Shown here: piece by piece, positions 1 through 12,900 of the stretch | Numbering within the stretch: the stretch's first letter is position 1 | Layout: each line of letters starts with the position of its first letter | NCBI RefSeq assembly: GCF_937001465.1 | Contig: NC_064562.1 | Span: forward strand, 27,630,872 to 27,694,871 | From: Orcinus orca | Lineage: Eukaryota; Chordata; Mammalia; Artiodactyla; Delphinidae | Reading direction: 5' to 3' | DNA: 64,000 nt | The notes under the pieces: generated by a model | Seen by the model: only the letters and a program-made list of their open reading frames with translations | Told to the model about the DNA's origin: nothing | The model's database searches: none | Position numbers and translations under genes: made by a program

Positions 1-646
1 CCATGTTTTCATTCAGCTCTGTTGTTCCACCCATAAAAATGGCAAAGAGTAATTGTGAAGTGATAAGGCCAACATGGGTAAAATTTAAATGTATATTTCC
101 TTTGACAAGTGTGTTATCTCTTTATCAATCTTATATGCATGTGGACACTTACATGCATGTTGAATTATTGAAGATAATACCTCAATATTGTCTTCAGTTT
201 TACGTATTGCCTATTCACAGGTTTAAGTTCTTTTGGCAATAGGTCAACTAACTGCTCATTTTACCAAGTGATCCTAAGTAGTTTAGCCTCTTTTTGTCAT
301 GTCCACCCTAACAAGTAGGTATACTAAACAGCAATTTGCATACTATGATTTCAGGGCTGCTTCTCTTTCTCCACCATTGTCTTCTTTGCTAATGTTGGAC
401 CCTTTACAACTAGACATTCACTTTGAGAAATTCTATTAAAATGCAGATTTTCCCAGAAAAAGTGATTCATGATACCTGCCTGATAGAGCAGCAAGTCAAT
501 TACACCTCAGTGTGAACGAATGTGTCAGAGCCTTTTCTGAGAGCTGGTTTTGAGGATGGTGGCAGCAGAAGACCCTGAAAGAAAAAGGGAATGAAGCAAT
601 CAGGATAAAGAAAGAGAAAAGACAGCGGATCCAGAGACAGTTCTTT

Positions 647-662
647 TAAAGAGGTGTGCAGG
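647..662. repeat. Target-site duplication, left copy, of the inverted L1
   Basis: TAAAGAGGTGTGCAGG is identical to 2159-2174. The preceding TTCTTT|TAAA matches an L1 endonuclease-type site. Confidence 0.9.
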
Positions 663-2158
663 CAGAGTGATATTTATATATATATGTATAATATCACATC
701 TTCTTTATCCATTCATCTGTTGATGGGCACTTGGGTTGCTTCCATATCTTGGTATCGCAAATAACACTGCTATGAACACTGGGACATGTATCTTTTTGAA
801 TTAGTGTTTTTCTTTCCCTCTGATAGAAACCCAGGAGTGGAATCGCTGGATCATACAGTAGTTCTGTTTTTAATTTTTTGAGGAATCTGCATACTGTTTT
901 CCGTAATGGCTGTACCAATTTACACTCCTACCAACAGTCCATGAGGGTTCCCTTTTCTCCACATCCTCGCCAACATTGTCATTTGTTGTCTTTTTGATAA
1001 TTGCCATTCTGACAGATGTGAGGTGTTATCTCATTGTGGTTTTGATTTGCATTTCCCTGTTGATTAGTGATGTTGAGCATCTTTTTTGGTGCCTGTTGAC
1101 CAGCTGTATGTATTCTTTGGAAAAATGTCTCTTCAGATCTTCTGTCCATTTTTAAATCAGATTGTTTGCTTTCTTGCTATTGAGTTGTATGAGTTCTTTG
1201 TATTTTTTGATATTAACCCCTTACCAGATATATTGTTTGCAAATATCTTCTCCCATTCAGTAGGCTTCCTTTTTATTTTATTAATAGTTTCCTTTGCTGT
1301 GCAAAAGCTTTTTAGTTTTATATAATTATGTTTGTTTATTTTTGTTTTTGTTTCCCCTGCCTGAGGAGACATACCCCAAAAAATGTTACTAAAGACCCAT
1401 GTCAAAGAGAGTACTGCCTGTATTTTCTTCTAGAAGTTTTCTGGTTTCAGGTCTTACATTTAAGTCTTTAATCCATTTTGAATTTTTTTTGGTGCATGGT
1501 GTGAGAGAGCAGTCCAGTTTGATTCTTTTGTAGGTAGCTGTCCAGTTTTCCCAACACCATTTATTGAAGAGGTTGTCTTTTCTCCATTGTATATTTTTGC
1601 CTCCTTTGTCATAGATTATTATTTGCCCATATATGTGTGGGTTTATTTCTGGTCTCTCTAGTCTGTTACATTGACTTATGTGTCTGCTTTTGTGCCAGCA
1701 CCATACTGTTTTTATGACTGTAGCTTTGTAGTATTGTTTGAAATCAGGGAGTGTGATACCTCCAACTTCATTCTTCTCTCTCAAGATTGTTTTGGCTATT
1801 TAGGGTTGGGGGGGAGTGGTCTTTTGTGTTTCCATACAAATTTTAGAATTATTTGTTTTAGTTCTGTGAAAAATGCCATTGGTATTTTGATAGGGATTGC
1901 ATTGAATCTGTAGATTGTATGTTATACATGAAAGTTGTTAAGAGAGTAAGTCATGAGTTCTCATCACAGAAAAAATTTTTTTCTATTTCTTTAATTTTGT
2001 ATTTATATGACATAAGGGACATTCATTAAACTTACTGTGATAATCATTTCATGATTTATGTAAGTTAAATCAACATGCTGTACAGCTTAAATATGTACAT
2101 TGTTGTATGTCAATTATGTCTCAATAAAACTGGAGAAAAAACAAATAAATTAAAAAAA
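663..2158. mobile_element. L1 LINE, 5'-inverted (twin-primed) insertion
   Basis: From 663 to about 1919 the minus strand encodes the C-terminal part of L1 ORF2 (reverse transcriptase protein), with recognisable blocks GGITLPDFKQYYKATVIKT, LFNKWCWENW, KWIKDLNV, LYDPAIPLLG and DEWIKKM, broken by stops. From about 1920 to 2158 the plus strand is L1 3' UTR ending in an AATAAAA-type A-rich tail. The two parts are in opposite orientation within one target-site duplication, the signature of twin priming. It is coding-dead. Confidence 0.92.
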
Positions 2159-2174
2159 TAAAGAGGTGTGCAGG
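2159..2174. repeat. Target-site duplication, right copy, of the inverted L1
   Basis: This is the exact second copy of TAAAGAGGTGTGCAGG, directly after the A-rich tail. Confidence 0.9.
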
Positions 2175-3001
2175 ATGTTCTCCTATGGAAAATGTCTTTA
2201 TAGGGAAATCTTCAGTGAACAAAATGTACTGCCCCTGAAACTTCTTTGAGGGCTCTTGTTATTGAAGAATAATTAAAAGCTGCCCACTACTGCAACCCCC
2301 CATGTTTGGTCTCAGTAAGAACATCTCCAGTGATTCCTCCTCTCTTCTTGTGTTGCTGGAAGAAACTCAGCCAAATGATAGAGACAGTTATTTGGTAAAA
2401 GACTGAAGTTGCCAGAGGAATGAAGAATGGAAACAAGCAAAATTAAAATGAGTTTACCACCAGGGCTTTTAAACGTCCCATGTGTAAGGGGAAGGAAACT
2501 TTAAACTTGCACTTAAATATTTAATGCCAACAGGAATCAGACATTTTGTGTGTGTTCACTGTAGTAATGCTTGATTCACTTAATGGTTTCAAATATGTAA
2601 GTGATTTACTTACAGGGTTTAGTGTTGCACAAAATGAACTGAGATTTAAGGGGAAATTTGTCTCTTTCTGATGCTATAGTACTTCTTTTCAGACTTAATT
2701 CTGTTCAAGATAATATTTTAAAATATAGCACTAGTGCTTATTTTAAGAACTAAATTAACTCTCAGGGAGAAATCAATAAGGACATGATATTACTGAATAT
2801 ATTTTAATTTATTGGTAAAATTGACTCTGGAAATAGTCTGTATCCTAGACTTTGTATGGTAAAATTTTACTAGGACACTTTTTAAATGCCTAATTTATAA
2901 CTCTCAGACAATATACTTCAGGGTCTTCAATATACTTACAGTACATAAAATGCTTAATTGAACATTTGAACCTCAACTAAAAATTCATTGCATTCTGATA
3001 T
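2175..3001. other. Unassigned AT-rich sequence
   Basis: I recognise no gene, RNA or transposon here. Confidence 0.6.
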
Positions 3002-3013
3002 CACTAATGTTTA

Positions 3014-3359
3014 AGTTTTTTTTAATTTATTTTATTTTTGGCTGCGTTGGGTCTTTGTTGCTGCATCCAGGCTTTCTCGAGTTGCTGTGAGTGGGGGCTA
3101 CTCTTCGTTGCGGTGCACGGGCTTCTCATTGCGGTGGCTTCTCTTGTTGTGGAGCATGGGCTCTAGGCACGTGGGCTTCAGCAGTTGTGGTATGTGGGCT
3201 CAGTAGCTGTGGCTCGCAGGCTCTAGAGCACAGGTCCAGCAGTTGAGGCGCACGGGCTTAGCTGCTCCACGGCATACGAGATCCTCCCGGACCAGGGCTT
3301 GAACCCGTGTCCCCTGCATTGGCAGGTGGATTCTTAGCCACTGCACCACCAGGGAAGTC
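3014..3359 (-). mobile_element. CHR-1-like tRNA-derived SINE (long form)
   Basis: Read on minus it begins GGACTTCCCTGGTGGTGCAG, has a B box-like GGTTCAAGCCC and ends in an A/T-rich tail (poly-T on plus). The flanking repeat CACTAATGTTTA (3002-3013 and 3360-3371) is a target-site duplication. Confidence 0.92.
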
Positions 3360-3371
3360 CACTAATGTTTA

Positions 3372-4229
3372 CTTCAAACATTTTCTTTCATCTGCCTTTT
3401 TTCTAAAATAAAGAAAAGGATAAAATTAGTCTTCACACTTATAGTTATTTGTAAACTATACATCTTAATTGTATCCACTTTTCTTCTATAAGATCTTTGA
3501 GAAATAAAAAATTTCAAAGATTTTGAAAATGATCATTTGTGTATTGATCTTGGATAAACATTTAAACGTTGCACACTAGCTAATAAAGACATTAACCTGT
3601 AATTTGAGCAAGAAACGACTTTATAGTTGTTATTTAAAAAAACACAGAAAACATTATTAGTCGAGACATAAACTGCAACTTTACAAATTTCCAAACCATT
3701 TTCAGATTAATCTAGGCCACTTGCTACAAGGAATTTATAGGCCAACATGCTATAGTTGATCCATGCCTATCTGTAAGATCATAGAAGTAGAACAGGCAGT
3801 TGACTAGATTGTCTTAAAATCCAATGCAGATCAGCATCATACTGGGACAACGGGTATCTTAGAAATGTCCTTTCCTGAAGACTGAAAATAATTTAAATTT
3901 GATAAAGGAAAATAAATTCTGAGCTACCACTAAAAATGGCATAAATCAACAGCCTTGATTATTGAAAAACTCAATAATTCTTACTGGAATCTGGACCTTC
4001 TTTAGGATATTTCAAGTCCCCAACTGGTCCTAATCTCTAGCCTTCAGATGCAAGATCCTTCTAACCATATGCTACTGTTTTCCTGTGGAACACACGTTAG
4101 CCAGGCATGCTACTAATCAACTCAATAAGAAGGTTAACTCTGTAGCCAGACTGCCTGGTTTTGCTATTTTACTCACTGTAAGACATAAGCAAGTTAAATA
4201 TTGTTGTCATATATTTTGATTCTGCATAC
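3372..4229. other. Unassigned AT-rich sequence
   Basis: Non-coding. No repeat family or gene is recognised. Confidence 0.5.
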
Positions 4230-5131
4230 ATTTATATTTACTCTGTGTTAATCTGTTACAATGTTCATCAATTCTTCATGACTTCCAATGCTGCTTTTTT
4301 TGAATCATTTTTCTTCTTCCTGAAGAACTCACTTTAGAATTTCTTTGAGTAGAGGTCTGTTAGTGAAAAATTCTTTTGGTAGTTGTCTGAAAAATCTTCA
4401 TTTCAAAGCACCTTTCTCAGTTATTGGGTTACAGACTGGCAGATAACTGTCTTTCAGTGCTTTAAAGATCTCATCCCATATTTTCCTCAGAAAGTCTGCT
4501 GTAAGTCTTATTGTTGCTCCTTTGAAGTTCATATGCGTTTTTCCTCTTGCTATCTTAAGACTTTCTCTTTTCTTTCAGCAGTCTTACTATGAAGTGACTA
4601 AATAATGTTTTCTTTGTATTTATCCTGCTGGAAGTTCATAGAGCTTTTCTTTTCATAGAGATTTTTGAAGCTGCAGGTTTTTTCTACATACTCCATCTTT
4701 TTTCTCTCCATGATTCAGTCCAGACCCATATTCCAGGCCAATAATCCTCTCTTCTGATGTGTCTAACCTGATATTAAACATATTTTATTATTTTATTCAC
4801 CTCCAGTATTTCCATTTGATTTTTTATGGATTATAACTGTCATCTACTTTCTTAAGACTATTAATCCCAGTTATTTAAAAGTGTTTGTCTGATGACCAAA
4901 TATCTGTATCATCTAGAGAGTCCATTCTCTCATCTGTTTTTTTCTCCTTATTTTTTGGTCTTTTGGTCCTATTTCCTTGTATTATTGATATTTTTTTTTC
5001 ATAAATGCCTTACATTGTTTAAAAAAACCTCTCCATTCTCAGGCACGGTCTATCCTGGCAATACTGCTTTTAAGCCAGGGCAAACTAGGAACTATACCAG
5101 GTCCACACTTCAGGAGCCTTATGCTTTGGTG
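4230..5131 (-). mobile_element. Old L1 untranslated-region-type sequence, antisense
   Basis: Phrases such as GTCTGCTGTAAGTCTTATTG and TTTGTATTTATCCTGCTGG resemble ancient mammalian L1 non-ORF sequence. Similar text, in the same orientation, recurs at 58602-59560. Family and boundaries are uncertain. Confidence 0.55.
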
Positions 5132-5141
5132 TACCTTCCTT

Positions 5142-5270
5142 TAAAAAAATTTTTTTTGGGGGGCTGTGCTACACAGCCTGCGGGATCTTAGTTCCTTGAC
5201 CAGGGATTGAACCGAGGCCCTGAGCAGTGAGAGCATGGAGGCCTAACCACTGGACTTCCAGAGAATTCCC
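5142..5270 (-). mobile_element. Short tRNA-derived cetartiodactyl SINE
   Basis: On minus it begins GGGAATTCTCTGGAAGTCCA, has a B box GGTTCAATCCC and ends in an A-rich tail. It is flanked by TACCTTCCTT at 5132-5141 and 5271-5280, a 10-bp target-site duplication. Confidence 0.88.
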
Positions 5271-5280
5271 TACCTTCCTT

Positions 5281-7780
5281 GAAATTTTTAAAGTCGTCCT
5301 CTGATTCCTTGAGTCAGCAAGGACCAGTAGCACCATCCAGACAGGGCTTTCCATGCTCAGACCCTGTCTTGCATGGGTCCTAGCTGCCAGAAGCACTTTG
5401 TGAAAATTTCTAATTCCTCTTCTCTTGCCAAAATGGGACTTAGCCAGCAGGGCTGTCTGAGAAGTACAGGCATTTCATGCCTGTACTGGGATCTGCATGG
5501 ACCCTGGTCCCAGTTTTCATCCTCCACTTGCTTTAGACCGTCTACCTTCTACTTAATCCATGGTTTCAACCAGATACTCCAAAGACCTCCAGAACTGGAG
5601 CCTATGGGTTATGCTAAATTACTGTGGCCTTATTCTTGTTCCAGGAGGGCAGCTTAGTAAATGGATTATTACTGCTGACCTGTGTAGTATTTATTTCATG
5701 GGATAGTATGAGACTGGGCCACCAGAATGCTGTTGACACTCTGATTTGGGGCTCGATCAGGTGTCTCATGCTGTGTACTGACTTTTGCCCATCTGTCTTC
5801 TAACCACAATGTCACCTCTGGTGTGCAACACCCAAGGACAGTGGAGAAGAGGAGGGTCTCAGGCTTCTACTGAGTGTCTTCTGTCCCTGAAACCAAAAGT
5901 GGTTATCTCACCATCTTTACCATCTTGTCAGGCATCCTCTAGATGGCCATGCCTTCCTCCTCTGAGAGATTTTGAAACCATGGGTCCACAACGCTAGAGC
6001 TCTTCTGATCAATGTCCTCTCTTGGCACTATTCCCAGGTAGACGCCATGTTCTCCTGGACTGGTTTTATGCCATGCTGAACTAAGGGTGGATATCCTTGA
6101 GTGAATAGGACCACTCTTTTTCTCTGCCCATAGGGGCCTCACCTGTCCTCCTAGTTAGTGATGGTATGTGGAAGGCAGGGGTACAGTTAACACTGTACAA
6201 TCTAGAAAGGCACTGATTATGGCCTAAAAAAGTTCAGGAGAAAACAGTGTTGGAAAATACGTTATTTTACCTTTATTCCATAAAATTCTGAAAGGTAAAT
6301 TTAACATCATCAGAAAACAAATTATAAATCACAGTTTTCTGCATACTCTGAGTATGACTTGCATTTGAGGTCATCATCAACAAAGCACAACACAATGTTT
6401 GAGAGAGTCAACGGAAATCAGTATTCATGGATGGCAGGATGGAGAATGCAGACTCATGAGTAATGATGAAACTAACATTAAGTAATGGTATTAAGACACT
6501 GCAGAACAAGAAAATCTGTATCACATGAACACAAACAGATTCTAAAGAGCTATCTTTTTCTTATCATGGGAGGTATGAAATCAGCCAGGAAGAGCATATT
6601 TAACAATAAAGAATGTGAAGAGATGGTCCTAGTCATGTACAGGAAGAGATGGTGCCTGCATAGTATGAAGAAAGAATCTTCACACATACTAATTGGACAA
6701 TAAACACTATGTAAGTATCTCTTCTCTATCCATCATTCTGAATTTTCATCATTAAATCCCTCCATCTCACAAGAGCCCATGAATCTCATAATACACTTCT
6801 CAATCAAATTATTTATATAGACAAAGCCCTATGAGGTTTTCTTTTCTTATATTTTATCTAACATTGCCATGTTTTTGCAACTAATGGGGTAGTCAAAGAT
6901 TGAAGCTACTGCACCATCTTGAGCATAAATCTAATCATCATTGTGTGTTAATTTTTCAATTAAAAAAAAAAAAAAGCTACTTTACGAAAGTTCTCCTTTG
7001 TGTATATCAGCTAGGGAACCAAGGTAGAGAATATAATGGATCCTGCCTCTGAGAACAGAGTTGCTATTTTAACAGTTTCTCAATAAAGTGTATTTTTTCC
7101 CTTAAACTAATCAAGTGTGCATTTTTTTCCCTAATAAAATATTGGAAAGGGTGAAAATAAGATGTCTGATAACATACCCCTTCTTGTCCCTGTCTCTTAG
7201 CTACCTAGGGAGCATCTTGGACCTGCTTTAGGCAAAGAGAGGCGATATGGATTGCAGTTGAAATGATTTAGGCCATATTTAGAGGATCATTTTGTGGGGT
7301 CCCCAGCTAAGCATGTGATAGTCAATACTGACTTCTCTTTGTAATCCTGTGAGCTTTTCCACATTTCAGAGATGCACTATAAAATTTAGATGGCAAAATG
7401 CATCTTTCTCAAGTCAATTAAATACCATTTCCAATCTATAAATTTTCACTACAGCTAGTGTTAGTGAATGAGTTCAGCTGATGGATCACTTAGCTACAGC
7501 ACTTTAAACAAGAGGTGCAATGAATCTTATAGGAAAAAGTATACAGCCTAGGAAAGTTATATCTATAACTACATCTAAATCTGTACACACATGTAATTCT
7601 GGTAATAAGAGGAATACAGTTCATCATAGACAATTTGGGAAGCTAAAATCTCTCACAATGCAACACTCAAAGTACTTATTTTTTCACTATTTTCTGTGTA
7701 TCTATATACTTCTTTTGAACAAAAAGAATCTTTGTTTTATATTATGTTTGCTTTTTCTTAAAGAATGTATTTTCCCATGT
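5281..7780. other. Unassigned sequence, probably old repeat debris
   Basis: No gene is recognised. The first 900 bp may continue the old L1 at 4230-5131 interrupted by the SINE. A perfect 11-bp inverted repeat with a 3-nt loop lies at 5463-5487. A poly-A run lies at 6961-6975. Confidence 0.4.
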
Positions 7781-7799
7781 CATTAAAAATTCCCTGAAA

Positions 7800-8760
7800 A
7801 CATGATTGTAGTGGCTGAGTACTATTTAATAATATGACTGTACTACAGTTATTAAACTATTTCTCTGCTACTGGACACTCTCCAGTTTTTACTCTTATAA
7901 TCAAAGCTGCCTTACATCTTTGTGGGCATTGAAAACAAATTGTTTTCTTAAGAGAAATTCCTAGAAGTGCGATTCACAGGAGAAAATGAACCTTTAAGGC
8001 CTTTGATGTATCTTAATGAATTTATTCCCCAGTTACATTCCTACTAGCCAATGACACTTATGCTAATGAGTTGAATCTATCTTTGTGTGTATATATATAT
8101 AGCTTTGAAAAATACACAGCTTTTTTGTGTGTGTTCAAGTATAAAAATAGCATTATATTATATACTGTGTTCAGTTTTCACTCAACTTTTTAAGGCCTTT
8201 CTATATTGCCATAAGAGTCATTGCTTCTATCTGCTGCCTCTACCTCTCTGACATTATAAACAACACTGATGGAAACATCTTCAAATATTGCCTTTTGGAT
8301 CTGTAGGAAAATTTCTTTGGAGTATAACGCAGCAATGGAATTGGTAAGTCAGCGGTTATCTGCATAGTTGTGTTACTAAAGATTACCAGTTTGCATTTCA
8401 CAATGGCCATCCAATACTTACACTTCTATCAATATTGTGTTATGATTTCTATCCTACATCCTTAATGACTTTTGGTATTATCTAACTTTTCAATTTTATG
8501 AAGATGATAGCTATAAATTGGTACCTCACTGTTTTAATTAACATTTGTGTGGTTACTTAAGCGAGATTTGGCACTTCTCCAATCTGAGTTAGCCCTTGGC
8601 TTTGCCAACATATAAATTGCCTATTTATGTCTTTTTCTATTATATTTCTTTTCATGTTAGTTTGCAGGGGTACTTCGTATGATCTAGTTTTTCCTTTGTC
8701 ATTTTTAGCCAATACAAATGTTTTCTCCCAGTCTCTCATTTACCTGTTATTTTGAGGTCA
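7800..8760 (-). mobile_element. Ancient L1 fragment, antisense
   Basis: The order of phrases (GGACACTCTCCAG, ATCAAAGCTGCC, CCAATACAAATGTTTTCTCCCAG) matches the antisense of a degenerate L1 ORF2 3' half. It is heavily mutated and no useful frame remains. Confidence 0.55.
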
Positions 8761-8859
8761 GGTTCTAAAAAGATTCAGAAAAGAATAAGCATTGATGAGA
8801 TTTTAATGCACAGCAGTCTCATCATTTGCTATCAGAACAATTGTCCATTGTCAGCCAGT

Positions 8860-8985
8860 GAATAAGTATCAGGCACCTACTCTATATAGGATACGATGAT
8901 AAGCTTGTTAAGGGCACGGAAGGAGTTAAACATAGACTCTGTCTTCGGGGATCTCACAGTCTCATCTAGGAGATCAGACAAGAAT
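8860..8985 (+). repeat. Ancient mammalian interspersed repeat fragment
   Basis: The motif order 'AGGCACCTACTCTATATAGG ... GGGGATCTCACAGTCT' is a common mammalian repeat pattern, seen again at 48335-48430 and 59965-60120. I cannot assign the family with certainty. Confidence 0.45.
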
Positions 8986-9794
8986 AAAAAATTATACAAA
9001 TGGAAAGTAATACATTTCATAAATGAATTATTATAAAGTGGTATGGGTCTGTAGGGATTGAGTTTGAAGGTAGAGCAGGCATCCAGGTGGAGAAATTGAG
9101 TAAACTGTTGGAATGTGAAACTGACTTTCAGAAGACATCAGAGTAATATAGTTTGGGGAGGCATTTGGGTGAGAGTAGAAGCTATGAAAATGATTTAATT
9201 AGCAAGGGAGAAGCAGAAATAGAGTTTATAGATCCTTAGGTAATCACTACCTTTCAGAAAATGGGAGAGTAGCCAAGGAAAAGAAGAAAGGAAACTGTCT
9301 CAGAAGGTAGATGGGCAGAATACTCTTGACTTGAGAATCGGACCCATATGCTTAGGTGTAGATATTGGGTATGTTATTCTTTCAAAATTTATTAGCTTTT
9401 TAAGGAAATAAGTTAGAAATCATGTTAAAATGGTAGGGGAGGTCTGGTGACAAAATTTTGGGTCTTCTGAGCAAGATAAAGCATTTAATCAATAATAATT
9501 AATCCCTGGTTTCTCTGAATATGTCTCTGAGTTAATGAATAAATGATATATAAGCCTACATTTTTGATATAACAGCCTTGCGGAGATGGATCACTGGGGT
9601 GCTGGCCTTGTTTGATGGGCAGGAGAGGATAGAAAAAGAATAACGAGAAAGGCCAAAACCTGGTTTAAAGGATGATTCTGTTGAGGTTGGTAAATCCTGC
9701 CTTTACAGACCATAGGCTGAGATCCAAGCCAATCCATTTCAGGAAAGAGAGAATTGCCAACCCTCACATTCCATAATGACTATTATTGGTATTG

Positions 9795-9985
9795 TATTAT
9801 TAGCTAATATTTATCAAGTACTTATCACATACAAGGAAATATCCTAAGCCCTTTACATGTTACGTGTTGTTTAATCCACTCAGCACTCTGGGGGAAGAAT
9901 ATGCTATTATTATCCACGATTTTCAGAGGGGTAAAATGGGAATTGGAGTCAATAAGTAGTAGAACTAGCACAAAATTCCAAGTTT
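9795..9985 (-). repeat. MIR SINE, antisense
   Basis: It shows the reverse MIR order: CAAGTACTTATCACATACA, CTAAGCCCTTTACATG, TTTAATCC, then TATTATTATCCACGATTTTC. It is strongly diverged. Confidence 0.75.
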
Positions 9986-9989
9986 GAAG

Positions 9990-12900
9990 GCTACGCTTTT
10001 GGAACAAGTACCACAGAGTGTGTAAACTAAAAGACCCTTGGTATCCTATGAGGCAGCATCATCAGTAGAGAGTTAAGAAGTTAAGAAGTGATTGGGTGGT
10101 AATAAGATGAAAGTAGATGAATGGTAGTAAATGCAACTACCATTTGCAAAAATCTGATGGCAAAAGGAAAAGAGGTATTGGAGGAAAGAAATGTAAAGAG
10201 TTTTTGTTTTATTTAAATTTTATGGCCAAAACATCTTGAATATATTAGTAGGATAAGGAGAGAGAGACTGGAGAGGAAAAATTGAAGATGCAAGAAAAAG
10301 AATAAATTGACAGACCAAGGTTCAGAAGGTGGTGAGAGGATAGAAATCACGAGCACATTAAAGGGTTAACTTGAAGGAGGAGGCGAACGCTTACGGGGCG
10401 GGGGTGGGGAGAATCGAAGGAGACGCTGGGTTAAAACACAGAAAACATGCCCAGGTGGCAGTAGAAAACTTAAGGGAATGTGTGGCAGTAAAATAATTTA
10501 TTTGTAAACTGTGAGGTGAGGTTTTATGCTCAAAATCATGATGGCAGAGGTAGAAAATGTTGGCAGTAGACGCTGTAGGGAGTGAGATTGAGAGTCAACT
10601 AACAGCAAGTGAAAAGGATACTGAGAAGTAGAGAAAATAATGTCAAGGCTGGAGTATAGGTCCAGGAGTAGCTGCAAATAACAGAAACTACTTTATTTTA
10701 AACCAGGAGAGATTTCATACAGGCAGGTGCTTACACATCTTTGGAAAGAATGACGTCACAAACTCGACACTGAACTTCCTGGAACAACACCCAGAGCCAC
10801 AGTGCAGAACTAGTCTGCCAGGAAAGCCGTGAGCTCTCCCACAGGTAAGAAGGAGGAGAGTAAGAAAGGCACTGGTGAAACTCCAGACTTCAAGAATATA
10901 CCATCTTAGCAGCACGTAACTGTTGGCTCTAAGGAAGTACCACTCCTCTTAGGTTCACACCAAAAGAGAATAACTGAGCTACACCTCTGCCTCTCAGTCA
11001 CAGCCAGTACCTGAACTGTAGGAGAGTCTGGGAAATGTAGTTTTTAGCTTCACAGACTGTAGAGGAAGGTACATCAGAACGAAATTGAGTTTCAAGCTAT
11101 TACAGATATACATATCTGTATATGTCTGATATATATATATATATATCTCAGATGGATAGCATGAATATATAATAAATTATAATTTAAAGAGAAACTAGCC
11201 TATTCTCCTATCGCCAGTGAAATCAGCAGCCTATTGGCAAAAGTGGAGAAAACAGGAAAGGTAAGGTTGTTATGAGAAAGGTAAGGAAGCAAAGAGATTA
11301 AGGGGTCTAGCAGGGAAGATGACTTGTCATATGGTCCAGACTAGACAGTGGAGCCCAGGAGAAACCAGTGGAACGTGAGTATAGGCATATGTCAGATAAG
11401 CAGAATGTTGACAACGCTTTCTTTGGCCTTGTTTTGACAAGCAAAGAAGGGGTGTAATAAGCACATGACATCACAAAGTATATAGATTTTGTGTTTTGAA
11501 GAGGAGAGATCTTAATGCTTTCAAATACAGTTTGCTTGTCATAATGCTAGAGCGATTTCATGTCTTAAGTGCATGTCAGGAAAAACTAGTCAAGGCACAA
11601 AGTTATAACATCTTCCAGAGCACATGTTAGCAGAACTATACCTTGATGATCTATTTATGAGAATAAAGGAGAGAAAGGAAAACAGAGACACCAACACATC
11701 CTTAGGTACAAATATTATAATTCTATGATTGGTTTGCTCACTTCTGTATATATGAGATTTACAGACAAATCATAGGCAATATGTAAAATTTCAAGAAAGG
11801 ATAAAATGTTTAAATGTGAGTTTGTTGTCATTGTTGTCACGGTGTCCTTCTGCTGCATTTAAACAAAAACTGAGAGTGGATGCCTACACGGACTCTATCA
11901 TGCTTTATGCACTCAGGTCATATTTATACAGCTAAGAAGTATTTATAATCTGTGTAGGCAATCTATTAGCGTTTCTCCTTAGGTTTTTCTGTTTCCTACA
12001 AAAGGCATGCTGTTTTGTTTCTAATTCATCTGGGGATGGGAAGGAAGGAAGCTTCAAATTCTTTAGATTTAAAAGATTTGACATGGGCTGTAGGTCTCCA
12101 CTTCCTGGTAGCTTCCCAGCAGATGCCTCAGCCATGACTTCATTGAATTCCAGTTGCATGTCTGCAAATCTCTCCTTTTGTAAGAATTCCCTTTATCTCT
12201 GAAAAGAGGCAGTGAAGTTTGCTTTCTGCCAGGCTGCTTTGATTTCCTCCCAGTGTCTCCAAACATCAACGGAGCCCTCTAGGGCAGTCCCATGTGTCTC
12301 TCAAACAAAATAAAAAGAATATGCAGTGAAAATCAGAATGGAGTCACTGTATCTTCCTTCCCAACATCTTTTTAAAGTTCTAGTGCATGACTAAAAGTTT
12401 ACTGCATGATTAAGTGTAGAACACTGCTCTAAAGCCTTGGAACATTTAAAAAACACATACTAGAGAGAAAATAAATATAATTTAGGTAACAGAAAAATAC
12501 ACACACATTTAAGAAAAATACTGGAACGTAACACCTCTGGTGAGAAGTACAAGAAAAAGGATGACAATGAATCCTTAAAGGATGACTCATCTTTTTTAAA
12601 AAAGTGATCACAAACAGGAACAGGGAACAAACTGCTGTCTTTAGAGGGTCATTATTTTGTGAAATCCTTGTGGGATGGGATTGTCCACCCAAAATCTATT
12701 ACAGAAGCATGGATCTCTTAGGCACCTATAAATATTTGTCAGTGAGGCTAGTTAATAGACAAGCCATCTGGTGTCCCTGATCTCCACAATTCGATAAGGT
12801 CTGTATTGTTATTGCTCAAGAGATTTCTGTTGCATAAACTCTGACACTCCGTGTATATGAAGAGGAGGATTCAAGCTAACTCTGAGAGAATTAAAATATG

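Noticed and set aside
1389..1784. 131-codon minus-strand frame
   Set aside because: Recognised as L1 ORF2, part of the inverted L1; not a host gene.
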